A stretch of DNA of 22,653 nucleotides from Pelargonium nanum (Eukaryota > Streptophyta > Magnoliopsida > Geraniales > Geraniaceae), in NCBI GenBank assembly GCA_036897485.1, contig JAYMTF010001552.1, forward strand, positions 1 through 22,653, written 5' to 3'. The translations under genes and the position numbers were made by a program. Shown here piece by piece: positions 1 to 11,400 of the stretch (its first letter is position 1; the number at the start of each line of letters is the position of its first letter). The notes beneath the pieces are model-generated. The model ran no database searches. It worked only from the letters and a program-made list of their open reading frames with translations, and had not been told where the DNA came from.

Positions 1-158
1 TAAGCCAAACCAATGAGGTGATGACACCTCATTAAATTTCACTCATACCCACCCAAGTGAATTGGTGGGAGCAGGGCGACCCGCCCGGATCCATGATTTT
101 TAATGAGGTGTCATCTCTTCATTAATGACTTAGCCTAAGCCAAATAAATCTTGGCTTA
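1..158 (+). mobile_element. MITE, copy 1 (short inverted-repeat DNA element)
   Basis: AATGAGGTGATGACA near 12-26 is mirrored by TGTCATCTCTTCATT near 110-124, giving imperfect inverted ends around a core containing CAAGTGAATTGGTGGGA. Outer taagccaaa and ttggctta sequences at 1-9 and 151-158 suggest that the element extends to the edges given here, and it may start before the window. A second copy lies in the opposite orientation at about 1322-1460. There is no coding capacity. The superfamily (Tourist, Stowaway or other) cannot be fixed because the target duplication is unclear. Confidence 0.65.
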
Positions 159-219
159 GACTCCTCAATATATATATATGCATATCCTTAGACCTCTATT
201 GTGTGTTTAGTGTGTTTTT

Positions 220-376
220 TTCCTCGAGGAATTGAAAGGCACTACTAGCCGAGCTACACAATAGGGTGTAGCTCTCCCTTTTTTCTCCATAACCACTCCC
301 CACTCGACTCATTGAGATCGAACCCACTATCTCTCAGTGAAAAGTGTGTCTTAAACCATTGAGTCATCCCCTAGAG
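220..376 (-). mobile_element. tRNA-derived SINE-like element in the SAMC1 intron
   Basis: Read on the minus strand, TGACTCAATGG (plus 356-366) fits the RNA polymerase III A box. GGTTCGATCTC (plus 314-324) fits the B box in 10 of 11 positions. They are 31 nt apart, as in a tRNA gene. No acceptor stem or cloverleaf is preserved, so this is a SINE head and not a tRNA gene. The downstream tail runs towards about 220, where an A-rich stretch (minus strand) gives a plausible 3' end. I could not define a target duplication, so both limits are approximate. Confidence 0.55.
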
Positions 377-457
377 GACGGATATTATTTAATCATTACA
401 CTTGTTTAGTTTGTCAGAATGTTGTTATTTTATACAAATTGATTTTTCCAATTACAG

Positions 458-909
458 GGATCAGCTAACCAGTACAATGGGATAGTTGATTGTGTGAAAA
501 CCATTGTTAGGGAAGAAGGAGCTCCTGCTCTTTTGAAGGTACCGATATCCTAAACTTCCCTTTTTTTTACATGTCACAAATAAAGCGTAGTATATGGAAC
601 GAATTCAAGGGTTAAGGTTATCGTTGGCAATTCATGCATAATTGACTATCCAAAATCGAAAGTGGACAATTATTTTGGAACAATATGTTTAGAGAATGTG
701 AACAATTATTTTGAGACATAGGCAGTAATTAATATTTGGAGAATTTATTATACTATTCTCGTGTTTCACTACAGGGAATTGGGCCAAGAGTATTGTGGAT
801 TGGAATTGGTGGCTCAATCTTCTTTGGCGTCCTCGAGAGAACAAAGAAATTACTCGCCGAGAGGCAGCTTCCAAATCAACACTCGAAGCAAGATATAAAG
901 AACTCGTAA
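458..909 (+). CDS. SAMC1: S-adenosylmethionine carrier (mitochondrial carrier family), last two coding exons, 5' part outside the window
   Basis: Members of this family exchange S-adenosylmethionine for S-adenosylhomocysteine across the mitochondrial and plastid inner membranes. Two exons are visible. The first is 458-538 (acceptor attacag, donor aag|gta), reading GSANQYNGIVDCVKTIV and then REEGAPALLK. The second is 775-909 (acceptor ctacag), reading GIGPRVLWIGIGGSIFFGVL, then ERTKKLLAERQ and a short charged tail ending KNS and TAA at 907-909. Both exons start in phase 0. The pattern Y-x-G-x-x-D-C-x-x-x-I-x-x-E-E-G followed by a Lys-Gly-x-x-Pro-Arg turn is the second half of a mitochondrial carrier repeat, here the third, with the last transmembrane helix after it. 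The C-terminus closely resembles Arabidopsis SAMC1 from memory. It could be another carrier of the SAMC subgroup. The gene converges on the spatacsin gene at 2413. The symbol is by homology only. Confidence 0.85.
539..774 (+). other. Last intron of the SAMC1-like gene
   Basis: This is a 236-bp GT-AG intron in phase 0 (donor gtaccg, acceptor ctacag) between the two visible exons. It is AT-rich and shows no repeat or gene. Confidence 0.85.
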
Positions 910-1132
910 GATTCTTTATTTACCCTCTGCTTCTTTTCTGGATTGAAGATTTCTTCGGTAGAATATAATATAATAGAACACAAGAGGCTATTAAACCTGT
1001 ATATGTTTCTTGCTATTGCACCGCAAGCTTCACATCCCGGGCGAAACTAAGCTTCAATAGTTTTAGAGGAAACTATAATTCTGTAAGCTAATGAGGTTCT
1101 TCAGATATTAGGTTTTTGGCTCTCTTTTTGGT

Positions 1133-1138
1133 AATAAA
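1133..1138 (+). terminator. Possible poly(A) signal of the SAMC1-like gene
   Basis: This is an exact AATAAA about 225 nt after the TAA stop, in a T-rich setting (ggtttttggctctctttttgg just before it). The position is reasonable for a plant 3' UTR, but plant poly(A) signals are loose and no transcript evidence is available here. Confidence 0.4.
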
Positions 1139-1321
1139 CTATCGACTGTCAGATTATTTTGATCTTGCGGAACCAATGCAATAGGTACAAAAATGGCTGA
1201 GAGCTTGAGGCGATTGGTTCTTTTGTTGAAACTAATAGGTTGCTTAATGGGTGTGTTTATTCATTTTTTTAACAACTTTTATTATGTTTTTGATCAGCAA
1301 GAACTTTTAATATATATATAT

Positions 1322-1460
1322 ATATGAGGTGACGACAACTCATTAATTCATGAATTTGGACGGGTCGCTCCGTTCCCACCAATTCACTTGGATGAGTATA
1401 AATTTAATTTAATAGATGTCATCACCTCATTGGAGCTTATGCCAAAAATAAGATGGCTTA
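1322..1460 (-). mobile_element. MITE, copy 2 (inverted relative to copy 1)
   Basis: On the minus strand this copy repeats the architecture of the copy at 1-158: AATGAGGTGATGACA at one end, GTTGTCGTCACCTCAT at the other, and the same core CAAGTGAATTGGTGGGA. An outer ataagctcc recalls the taagccaaacc next to copy 1. It is inserted at or next to a (TA)n run, which obscures the target duplication. It lies just downstream of the SAMC1-like 3' UTR. The two copies differ clearly, so they are not a recent duplication. Confidence 0.7.
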
Positions 1461-1967
1461 TACTCACTTGTATATATATAGACGACTCAAAGAAGATGTC
1501 TCAGTTGTGAAATTTGAGCGCTATTCTATTCCAAATTAAAGCAAAATATCACAGTCTATTCATAGAAGGCAAGCTCATCTTGATTTCTTACACAAATTGA
1601 CGGAGTGGAACTGTTATACAAATTAGTATTTCTCAATGCAATTACTAAAGTTGACCATGATTAATATGAACCAAACTGGACCGGTCCAAGCTGAATGAAC
1701 TCAATTCAGTCCTTGTTCTGTTCATTTCATGCTTATTCAATATTTATTTCTTCATTTAAAAAAGTACAAAAAAAAAAATGGACACACACTTTATATGGAA
1801 AAAAATATGAACATAATTGTACATATTATACAAAAAGAACCACCCTAATTCAAAATTATCAACCGAGACAAATGGACTCAAAAAGTTCATAAACCAAAAC
1901 TTTGGAACAAAATCGAAGAAAACTGCCAAGATTATACAGTATTTTGATAGGCAATGTCAGCGCAGGC

Positions 1968-2160
1968 ACGAGAATTAGAAACAATGAACCTGATAGCTAT
2001 GCATTTCGATAAGCATGTGACCGGAAATACGAGAATTAGAACCAATAAACCTGACAGTTATGCAATTCGAAAAGCATTCCACCGAAAGAACGAGAACTGG
2101 AATCAATGACCTGATAGTTATGCATTTCGATAAGCATGCCACAAAAATTACGAGAATATC
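1968..2160. repeat. 61-bp minisatellite, three units plus a partial fourth
   Basis: Units begin with ACGAGAA at 1968, 2029 and 2090, with a partial unit at 2150, giving periods of 61, 61 and 60 bp. Each unit carries a version of CCTGATAGTTATGCATTTCG followed by ataagcatg. The period is not a multiple of three, so the array is not a protein repeat. It lies about 250-440 bp beyond the spatacsin stop codon, at or just past its likely poly(A) site. Confidence 0.85.
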
Positions 2161-2265
2161 AGATTCTGCCATTTCTCGCTCACCATTGGTGGTAAATGAC
2201 CGGTTCTACTATCAACTTCTTTGTCCGCTCTCCTTTCTCTTCGCGTTGATAGTTGTCAGGTTGAA

Positions 2266-2271
2266 TTTATT
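2266..2271 (-). terminator. Possible poly(A) signal of the spatacsin gene
   Basis: The minus strand reads AATAAA here, about 140 nt after the stop codon at 2413-2415. It is a reasonable cleavage signal by position only. If it is used, the mRNA would end just before the 61-bp repeat array. Confidence 0.4.
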
Positions 2272-2412
2272 ATTTCCCTGTGAGAGAAAACGAAGAAAGA
2301 CGTTTTTCGATTTTGAAACTCTTCAATTACTCTACAGCTCAACACGTTCTTGTATATCATGTTGGCTGTTCACGAGAAAATGGACAAAATTTACCATCAT
2401 CGACCATAGAGG

Positions 2413-5400
2413 TCACATTAGCGGGAGGTAGGCACCGCCATGCCCTTTCCTTAGCACGAGCGGGCCGGCATTTTCCGGGACCTTATCCAATGCCTTCATG
2501 CATCCATCAATGACATCTAAGAACCCAGTGGCAACCGAAGCCAACTGTGATCTCAACCTCAGATCCCGAGTTCTCTTTAACAAGCATCTAAACGACCTCT
2601 CCAGATATTTCGCCCATTCCGCCGGCAATCCTCCTCCAGTGAGCCAAACCGAGAACTGGGATTGGTCTCCTCTGGCCGCCACTTCGGCCCTATAGAATCT
2701 GGCAAGATCGATGAGCATCGACGGCTGGAGAGGCAGTACCGCCACGAATTCTGCCACAAACTCTTCCGTTAATTCTGGTTTGAGCATTTGGTTCCAAAGA
2801 ACCAGCGCCCACTCACTTGGCTGATTGAGACCATAGGCCTCGGCCACAATGAGGGCTTCCTGGAAACGAGACTGCTCGACTAAAGCTCGCCTTGCATTGG
2901 TGTCCGACAGGTTCAGCCACTGGAAGTCCGGCATTCGAATTTGGAGGGAGACGAGGGAAGCTTGAGCGCAAGCTCGGTGCGTTTTGTTTCCGGCGTCAAT
3001 GGAGGAGTGGACTTTGGCAGCTTCGATGAAGTACCGCATTGAATCCAGGAGATCTTCGTTCTGGTCCTTGTCGTAGCGGTGGAACCACTGCTGAGAAGAT
3101 TGAGCGGCTCGTGACTCCAAAAGAGCGGCGGTTTCATGCTTCATGTCGAAGTGACTATATACCTGTAAGAATATAAAATTAAGGGGAAATGAGAAGAAAT
3201 GACGGACATATTTAGGTATTAGAATTTTCGTGCAGAAATGAGAACGGGACTCTTATTCTCTACGTTTGAGTTAGGACTTTTTTCCGTCTCGTAAATGGCT
3301 TTCAAATGAGAGTAATTCGTATTATCATTTTATTTTTCACGTTCAATGCATATTCAAACAGCTAAATGTCCAATCCAAAAACTTGAGATGATAGGTTGAA
3401 GGACCAAACTAGCTAGAGCTAGCAATTTGGACCCGAACCTACGGGCACCCGAAATCTGACCAGCATTTATGCGGGTTTGGGTTGCATAAAATAGACCTAA
3501 TGAATTTTCGGGTCGGGTTGCTATTGAAAAGTGTGGGTCGGGTAAGACATTTCCTATGGACACTAACAAAAACTATACCACATATTCGATTCATATTTCA
3601 TTTTTAAATTTGGCACACACAAAAATACTACGTGAGCTATGAGAAAAATGCATGCATATACATACCATAGCAAACGCATCAAGGTCGTTTGAGTTGAAAT
3701 GCTTCAGGGATGTGAGAACAGCCATCCGAAATCCCCTGACAGCCTCAGCAGTTCCTGTATTGGTGTCTGCAGCAGCCGAATACTTTTGAAGGAGAAGATC
3801 CAGTTGTCCATTCTCAATAAGAATGCCGAGAATGAAATTAAGGGCATGAAAGTTTCCAACTCCTGTAATGAGTCGAGCCAAACATGGAAAATCACCCTCG
3901 GAGACATAAGCTTCTACCCTGGTTGCAGCAAGGGCTACAAGAACATCAACCCCGTCAAGGCAAGCTGAAGATTTGTAGAAGTGGTGGGATAGAATAAGAA
4001 GCTCGACCTGGAAATAAGTTGTGCAGAGGAGAAACAAAAAGATTAGACAACACCACACTAGAACAGAGAGAAATACTGGGTAGTTAAGGCCCTGTTTTGT
4101 AGAAAATTTTCCATTTTCAGAACTTTTTTCCAAGAAAAATGGAAAATGGTTGAAAAGCTGAATTTTCTGTTTTCCCAATATGCTATAGAAATGGAAAAGT
4201 GAATTTTGATATTTTCTAAGTGGAAAAATACTTTTGATTTCTATTAATTTCTCAATACAATGTACTGTAAATTTTGAAAAATACTTCTGAGTCTGTCATT
4301 ATAGGATCAGGAACCAATTTTATTTTATTTTATTTTTGTTATTAATTTTTTTTTTTACAAAAGGCTACCAGAGAAAAATGAAAATGATAAACAACAAGGA
4401 AAGGTACAAATGAACAAGTTTTCTATTTTTTCTTATTTTTCCATGGAAAACTGAGAATTACAAAATGACAAAAGAACTAGAAATAATAAAACCAACTAGT
4501 AACTACAGCAAAAATACCTCGCAAGCATGTGGTATTTCCTGTCCAGTAATCACCAGGCGCATCAATGAATGGCCAATTTCAGGTTCAGACGGACATAGCT
4601 CGGCCCACTTCAAGAAATCTGAAAATCTCCAAAGTAAAGGAGCAGGCCCTTCCTCCTTCTGAGAATCCATGTATCCCCCACGGTGTGCAGCTAATAAACC
4701 CTGGAATATGTGAATATAATCAGAACCCAATAATAGTTACCAGAAATCACTATATAAAGTAGCGACTCATGTTCCGGAACGGATGTTCCAAAACGAGGCA
4801 GAACTATGTTTGGACAAAACTTTCCCTACCACCATGAAATTTAGACCAACATTGACATAACGACATCTGCACTCCCAAACTTTCTGATCAGAAACAACTG
4901 ATTTCTTTATTTAACTATACAGGCAAAGCCTGTATGGAGCAACCCAGAAAATCACAGATCTATAGCCTTCTGGTTAAATGTAGGATCCTATTGAACTTAG
5001 CTCCATCCTAGAATCTTAAGTTGATAAGTTGATGGCTCAACTAGTGTATCAAGAGTTCTTAACTCTTACACCCCACACTTCCGGTTCCAATGTAGGATAC
5101 TTCAACAGATACCATATGCCATTTAGTTTTAAGTTCTAACATCAATATGGACATTAAAACAAATCAGCTAGAAAAAGAAAGAAGAAAAAACCTTCAAAAA
5201 GGACTCCGCAAGAACTTGAGCAACACTAGCAGCTGGCATGGAATGAGTTTGCACCAAGATTTTTGCTTCTTCAAATGACTCCTGTGCTTTAAGAGAAAGC
5301 AGCTGAAGCACTTCAATTGGCTGCTTATCAAATGCCTCTGAAAATGAAAGACCCAAGACATTTGCAGCTTTTACAACTGCAATTATTTTCTTGCATAGTC

Positions 5401-5446
5401 CTTGTCCAGACCCTTCAGGGAATATAGTTGCTAAGTTCTCCAAAAC
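2413..5446 (-). CDS. Spatacsin exons 22-25: Spatacsin_C domain and C-terminal tail (residues about 2713-3221)
   Basis: This is the most recognisable region and the basis for the family assignment. Exon 22 carries FEEAKILVQTHSMPAASVAQ. Exon 23 carries GLLAAHRGGYMDSQKEEGPA and WRFSDFLKWAELCPSEPEIG, with RLVITGQEIPHACE at its end. Exon 24 reads VELLILSHHFYKSSACLDG, then CLARLITGVGNFHALNFIL and NGQLDLLLQKYS. These match the spatacsin C-terminal domain (Spatacsin_C) conserved from plants to animals. Exon 25 (VYSHFDMKHETAALLESRAA) continues as helices and a tail to the stop at 2413-2415. The domain is intact. Confidence 0.93.
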
Positions 5447-8400
5447 CTACGTTTCCATACTCAAATATATAAAAGAATTTTACAGGCAACAGCCAGAAAA
5501 CAGAGACAAGGAGAACAAAAGTACAAACGCATGAAGCACAATAACTATAGTGACCATCTATGTAGCACGGATTCGGACACATAATACGATTCGAGACGCG
5601 ATTCGGACACGTGATTCACAATTTCTAAAAAATATAGGATATGATTCGTTAGGCTACGTAATTTTTTATTTTTTTATAAATATATTTTTATATCCAATAA
5701 TTACTAATATTAGAGTTCAAAATTTAAGTTAAACAACATTACATACACAAAATCATCTTCAACATAAACCATAAGTCATAAGTCATTAGAATAAAAGAGG
5801 AAACTTCAGTAATGTCCATATTTGGTAAGTTTTTATTTATTTTTTTCCACTTCGCCAAAAATATTATTATAAAATCAGGAATAACAAATATGGTACACGA
5901 TTCGCGTGTCCTTGCGACTCCGGAACGAATCCTCATTATTTTAGAATTTTTTATTTTTTGGAAATACCAATTCGCGAATCGACGCGTATTTTTGACGAAT
6001 CCGTGTCCGATTCGCGATACGATACGGATTCGTAAGGTGTTAAGCGAATCGGTGCTTCATAGGTGACCATAATCCAAAATATCTACCAAGCGTGTATATT
6101 TCAGTCATCTGGAAACTAACCTGAAGTGGATCAATGAGATGTTGGTCGATAGGTATCTTATAGAACTGAATAACTGAACGTACTTCCTCATCAAGCATTG
6201 AAATGTGTAATTCATTTTGAGGAGTTGAGGCAGCTGCTAGCTTTAAAGCAGCATCCACAAGGGTGAATTCAGATGGTATGTGTCCAGGAGATAACTTATG
6301 TTGGAGCTGCTTGGCAGCTGCTACTTGCCCAAACTCTAATAAGGAAAGAACAGCCCTTTCCAGCTCTGCAGGTTCGACTCTTTCCTCCCACCTTGAAAAT
6401 GACAATTCTAGTTTGATATTCTCATCTGGCAATTGTGTGTCATTTCTAACATTGGCAACTGAACCATCTTCAGGATCAGTACTTTTATCCACTGTCTCCA
6501 CTAATGGCCTTCTTGTTGGCGCATAGCCTTTAGCTCTTCGTTTGGGTTTTACGTTCCCCCCTGCTGGGGTTGGAAAGCTGGTGTCTAACCCTTGGTTCTT
6601 CTGATGTATCTGATTGTTTTCCCTAGCATCATGTCTTTCTTGTGTTCTGTTCTTCATTGTATTTATATGGCTATCCATTTTCGTGATTATACTTGCAGTC
6701 CGATCAACAATGTTGGACCTATTCCCAGTTCCAAGGTCCCGAGCAGAACTGTTTGAAGTTAAGTCTCCATCACTTTTCCCTTGAGCTTCTGATTCTACTG
6801 CCAATAGCCATACTCTAGTCTCGATTTCTCGCAAAAGATGTAATGGATAAACACTGCCAATATCAAGTAACTGGTCAAAAATATGATCTTACACCAAGAA
6901 GTGAAGTTCCAACTCAATAAGAGATGAATCACTTACGGATTAGACATGGTTATCATGCCGCTCAACCACTGAAGGGAAAGCAGCAGCAGTTCATGAAGCT
7001 CTCTAGCTGGAATATCCTTCTCCACAGCTTCTGCATGTTTAAGGAAAAATAAACCAGCCTGCAAGACAAATTAAAGAAAAAATATATTATCCAAAAATGT
7101 ATATTTTTAGTTTATGGATGCTGCTATTACAAATGGACATACCTGTAAAGGAGGAAAGGAATATCTGATGAAAAGTGTCTGGCAGTGGCCCCATACAGCA
7201 ACTCTCTCCTCGGGGACATCCCAAAGGAATTCCTTCCACTCAGCTACCATGGATTCTGCCTGAAGTCATAAAGAGGCATTTAAAAGTTCAAGATAGTACC
7301 ACCAGAAACACCTAAAAGTTATTTTTTTCCCTTTCAAAATGCACATGCACATACTACATGGTAACCAGAAGATATTGAGTAGGCAGGATATATGGCATCA
7401 ATACTTGGACTGTTTGTACACTAAAAGCTCGATGTAGTTCCTAATTCCTATGCCTAATTATGATGCCATAGAGAGGGAGGCATAACAATTCTCAGTAACT
7501 TCTTGACAGCCTAAACAAGTTGTTGCGTAAAATTAAAACTGGGCCTTCAACTATTAGATTGAGCTTTTAGTGGAGTTGGTTCTCTACATGGTATCAAAGT
7601 CTTGTAGACCTAGCGATCACAAACCTAAATACTGGATACCACCCTAATTAAAAAATTATAAATAAAAAAGTTCAAATTCCAGAACAAGGTAAAAAAGAGG
7701 AAGGGGCTTGCACGTGTGGGGGCATGTTAAGAGTATGAAATTAAATTGACCCTTCAAGTATCAACTTGATCTTTTAGTTGAGTTGGTCCTCTACTCAAGT
7801 TAAACATTATATAGTACCTGAGTTTCAGTAACATGGTGAACAGCAGACTTCCAAGCTCCACCACTGGCCTCCAACTGCTTGGCCCAAGTACGTGCTTGCT
7901 CCCAATTTCCACTATTTTCTAATGCTGCTAGGAGTGAAGCATCATCTAGAGTCTCATTTCCAAGGTGCAGAAGATTATCTCTGCGCAATAGAGGTTCAGC
8001 TAGATTGATCTTCCAATAACATCGTCGATAGTACGCTGCGGCAGAACCCCCATCACCAAAGTCAGTTGCAGCAAGAAGTTGTAGTAAGCATCTTTTTTCA
8101 TAGGGAGATGGACAAGTTGAAAGCATAGCATCAGCAGCTTTTACAGCAGTGGCACTTATCCATGAATTTCCAATATGTCCTTCTTTTCCTACAGATGCTC
8201 CTACATTAATAGGTTCTTCCTTAATTCTTGCAGAGAAGGAGCCCAAATGTGCTGAAGCCTCAGATAAGCGCATTTGTGAAAATGCCTGAAATAAAATCAG
8301 ATTACTATTAGGGACATTAATTATGGATTACTACACCAGCTTTCACTTCTACAGAAACCAATTGTTCAAAATGGTATCTACACAGGAGTTCTCAGTACAA

Positions 8401-11400
8401 AACATCATATTATCCCCATGAAAACCATTTTGGTCAATTTTGTACCCTACCAGTCTGTTAGTAGCCAACATTTAGTACACGGCACCCACTAGTTGCACAC
8501 CAGAATCCATTCCGATCTGAACCAGTTTAAACCAGGTGTGGACAAAGGCAATATGTTTTCCTCAGGGTGGCCACATTATATAAAGAGAAATATATGTACG
8601 AAAACAAATACTACTACAAACATTTTCAGCATTTACCGGCAGTTGTACACAATTTAGATACTTTTATTATATACTTGTACATTAAATAGAGGAGAAAGAG
8701 TAACCCACCAGATTTTAAGGATGTGAAGATTATAATTATATCATGCCTTGACATGATATTAGTAAATCTTTTTCCCTGAATTAGGCGGAAGGCATGGTGG
8801 TTTATGTATCTCTTGGTTATGTGTTTGAACCCTCCTATGGTCTATCTGTTATTTTTAGATATGGATTGTTAGGGCCTGCCCTCCCCTATGCATTCCCTTT
8901 CCGTATCGATATTCTTTTTTCTTTTTTAGTATCTTGAATGGAGAGTAAGATGGTAAATAATGACAGTAATTCAACCAAAAAATGTGATATTTTAAGTGTA
9001 AAACTCCTATATATAGCCCTTTATTAATATGGGCATACAAATGGTAGTCCAACAGTCCTGATTAATAGTAGTCACAAGTTTAACATTTACGCCATAAGTG
9101 CATCAGAGGGTAAGCGAACAAGGGTCAACTTTCCAAATTTGCTTACAGAAAAATCAAATCCAGGAGTGAAAAAAGAAAAACAAGAACCAGTCTAGATCCA
9201 CAGTGACATGAAGAGATTTCTATCCAACTAAAGAATTTCAAAGATTTCTGAAAATACTGGTGCTGACAAAAAAAAATGGAAAACCTGAGCTTCTAGTAAG
9301 TTTACTCGCATACCTGGAGAGCGCGGATGAAAGGTACCAGAGAACACGAGGGAAGAAACATGTCAAATGACCTTAGCAAGGGCAGAAACAGGTGCTGTTC
9401 ACAAAGCACTGCAACCAACTTACTCAGAGACACAGACCCTTCATCAGAATCACTTGAGATATATATAGGTGAGCCAATTCCTATCTTCCTTTCCCCTTCA
9501 GCAATACCACTTTGGGCAACAGCTATTCCCCCACCAGCAGTAGTGGTTGAAACATCAGAAACCCTGGTAGTCAAGGGTTCGACTGATATAGGCTCCATAA
9601 GCCGCCTACGCTTTGCATTCCGTCGGTTATAATGAAATGTAAGGTCTCTACTACCTGCCGGCAAGGCATTGGTAGCCTCCACAGCAGCTCCAACATTATT
9701 TGCAATCTGAGAAGCAATGTCATTCACCTGAACAGATGAAGTCTCCCTAAAAGGAAAGTAGCTACAATCAGATCCAACCATGGAAGCATAAAAAATAATG
9801 TATCCTGGGAAAAATCAAACAAACTCTCAGAAGAGCGAAGTGCATAATAGAGTCAGCTTCAAAGACGTATAGATTGACACCATAATAAACACCAGAAAGC
9901 ATAAAAAGTGAGCTGATAAGAAATCATCATTTTATATGAAATATAGGTGGTAACCTTGCTGCAGTGATCTCCAGCCAAACAGTTAGGCAGGATATTGGAG
10001 ACACGTCAGGAAAGCATGATGCAATCATTGCCAATAGAGACCAGGACAAGTCCTTCGCTTTTACCAAGAGGGCCTCCCCAGGATTTCTCTGCTTCTCACA
10101 CCCAGCTAAGATACCAAAGAGTTCAACAGTGGTATACTTGTTTTCGTCAAAAGATGTATTTTCACTCTCTTTCTCTACAGTATCCAAGTATGATGAAGAA
10201 CTAGCTTTTTTTCTGGACTGCAAGCTTTTCAAAACTGTCAAGATATGGACTCTGAGACGTGCATCACTAAACTCCTTTGAGGCCTATAACATGGAAAATG
10301 GTGCAATTTCATCAAAAAAAATATGACTGTAGTTGTAAGTTGGACAAAGAAATCATCAAAGTTATCAGAAGGGGAAAAAGACGTACTACTTCAACTACTG
10401 TGTCGAAAGGATATCCTCCAACCTGAGCTTCAGACAAAAATCCAACCTTACATATGATAAAGACAGTGTTAGAATTCATTAGAATGAGGTTTAAATCATG
10501 GTTTAGAGTAACTAAGACAATATAGACATACCCAGTCATTATCTTTAGCTAATACAGCAAGATATTTTGTGCTTAACGGAAGTTGATGCATCTGACAAAA
10601 AACTGTAACTAAATTCCAATGCTGACTAGCAGCTTTTTGTTGAGATCTCAACTCAGTTCCATCACCATTACCACTGAATAGCCACGACCCACATGTCCCA
10701 TCAACCATCTGTGGAAGACTTGCCTTTTCTAAGTGCTGTAGCACAAGCATGAGAGCTCTCAGAGGTCTTTTGTGGAGATAAGCTTCCTTTTTGCTATTAA
10801 TGGTTGCACTGTTCAGATGCAGATACTCATCTGCCAGTGCTCGAGCGAGAGATTCTGTTATACCATCTTCATGGGACACTGTATGAAATGCTGAACCCTT
10901 TGGAGTAGGTTGCCTATGATTCTCAGTATTTTCACTGGATCTGTGGAAGGAAGATATCCGTCTCAAAGCAGCGATGTCTATGCGAAGCATGCTTGCAGAC
11001 AAACCACAAAGCTCTAGGAGAAAGGCACATGAAGCCACCAACACAGAATCCTCAAAGTGCATAATAGCAAGTGGCATAACCTGGAAGAAAATTTTCCACA
11101 GGGTTTATTGATCAAATGAGAGCAGCAAGCATGAGAATTTTACAGAAATGTGAAGTTCTTATCAGGCAGTATTTAAAATTTTAATAATAGCAATATTAAT
11201 CACTTCAAATATATTTCTCCTCATGAATAAAATAACTTACAGATGAAATAAGAGACTCTTCACTCAGTGTTATAGGTGCAAGAAGTATTTGCACATCTGA
11301 CTGAATATTTGTTTGTCCATGCAATGAAACATCAGACTGCCCTTCTGATTTCAGCTGTTCGACTCTAGCAGCAAGAAGATGTCCGAAGGCTGCCAGCGGA

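Larger units (their letters stand above)
1..457 (+). other. Intron of the SAMC1-like gene (3' part)
   Basis: This is non-coding sequence ahead of the exon at 458 and it ends in a clean attacag acceptor. It is largely made of a MITE copy (about 1-158) and a tRNA-like SINE piece (about 220-376). No coding exon is visible. The window opens inside this intron, so its 5' limit is unknown. Confidence 0.75.
910..2412. other. Convergent intergenic interval between the SAMC1-like and spatacsin genes
   Basis: No convincing gene lies here. The interval holds the 3' UTRs of both flanking genes, a (TA)n tract (about 1310-1325), the second MITE copy (about 1322-1460) and a 61-bp tandem repeat (1968-2160). 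The remainder is AT-rich single-copy-looking sequence. Short open frames such as those at 1695-1892 and 2060-2431 have no recognisable domains, and the latter runs into the antisense of the spatacsin last exon. Confidence 0.7.

Noticed and set aside
314-366. Possible tRNA gene (A and B boxes)
   Set aside because: No acceptor stem or anticodon arm can be folded around the boxes, so it fits a SINE head better.
2060-2431. 123-codon open frame on the plus strand
   Set aside because: It crosses the 61-bp minisatellite and runs into the antisense of the spatacsin last exon. There is no domain or splice support.
5550-6066. Several short open frames on both strands in spatacsin intron 21
   Set aside because: They fall within the 505-bp TIR element and reflect its palindromic ATTCG/CGAAT motifs. 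No transposase-like sequence is present.
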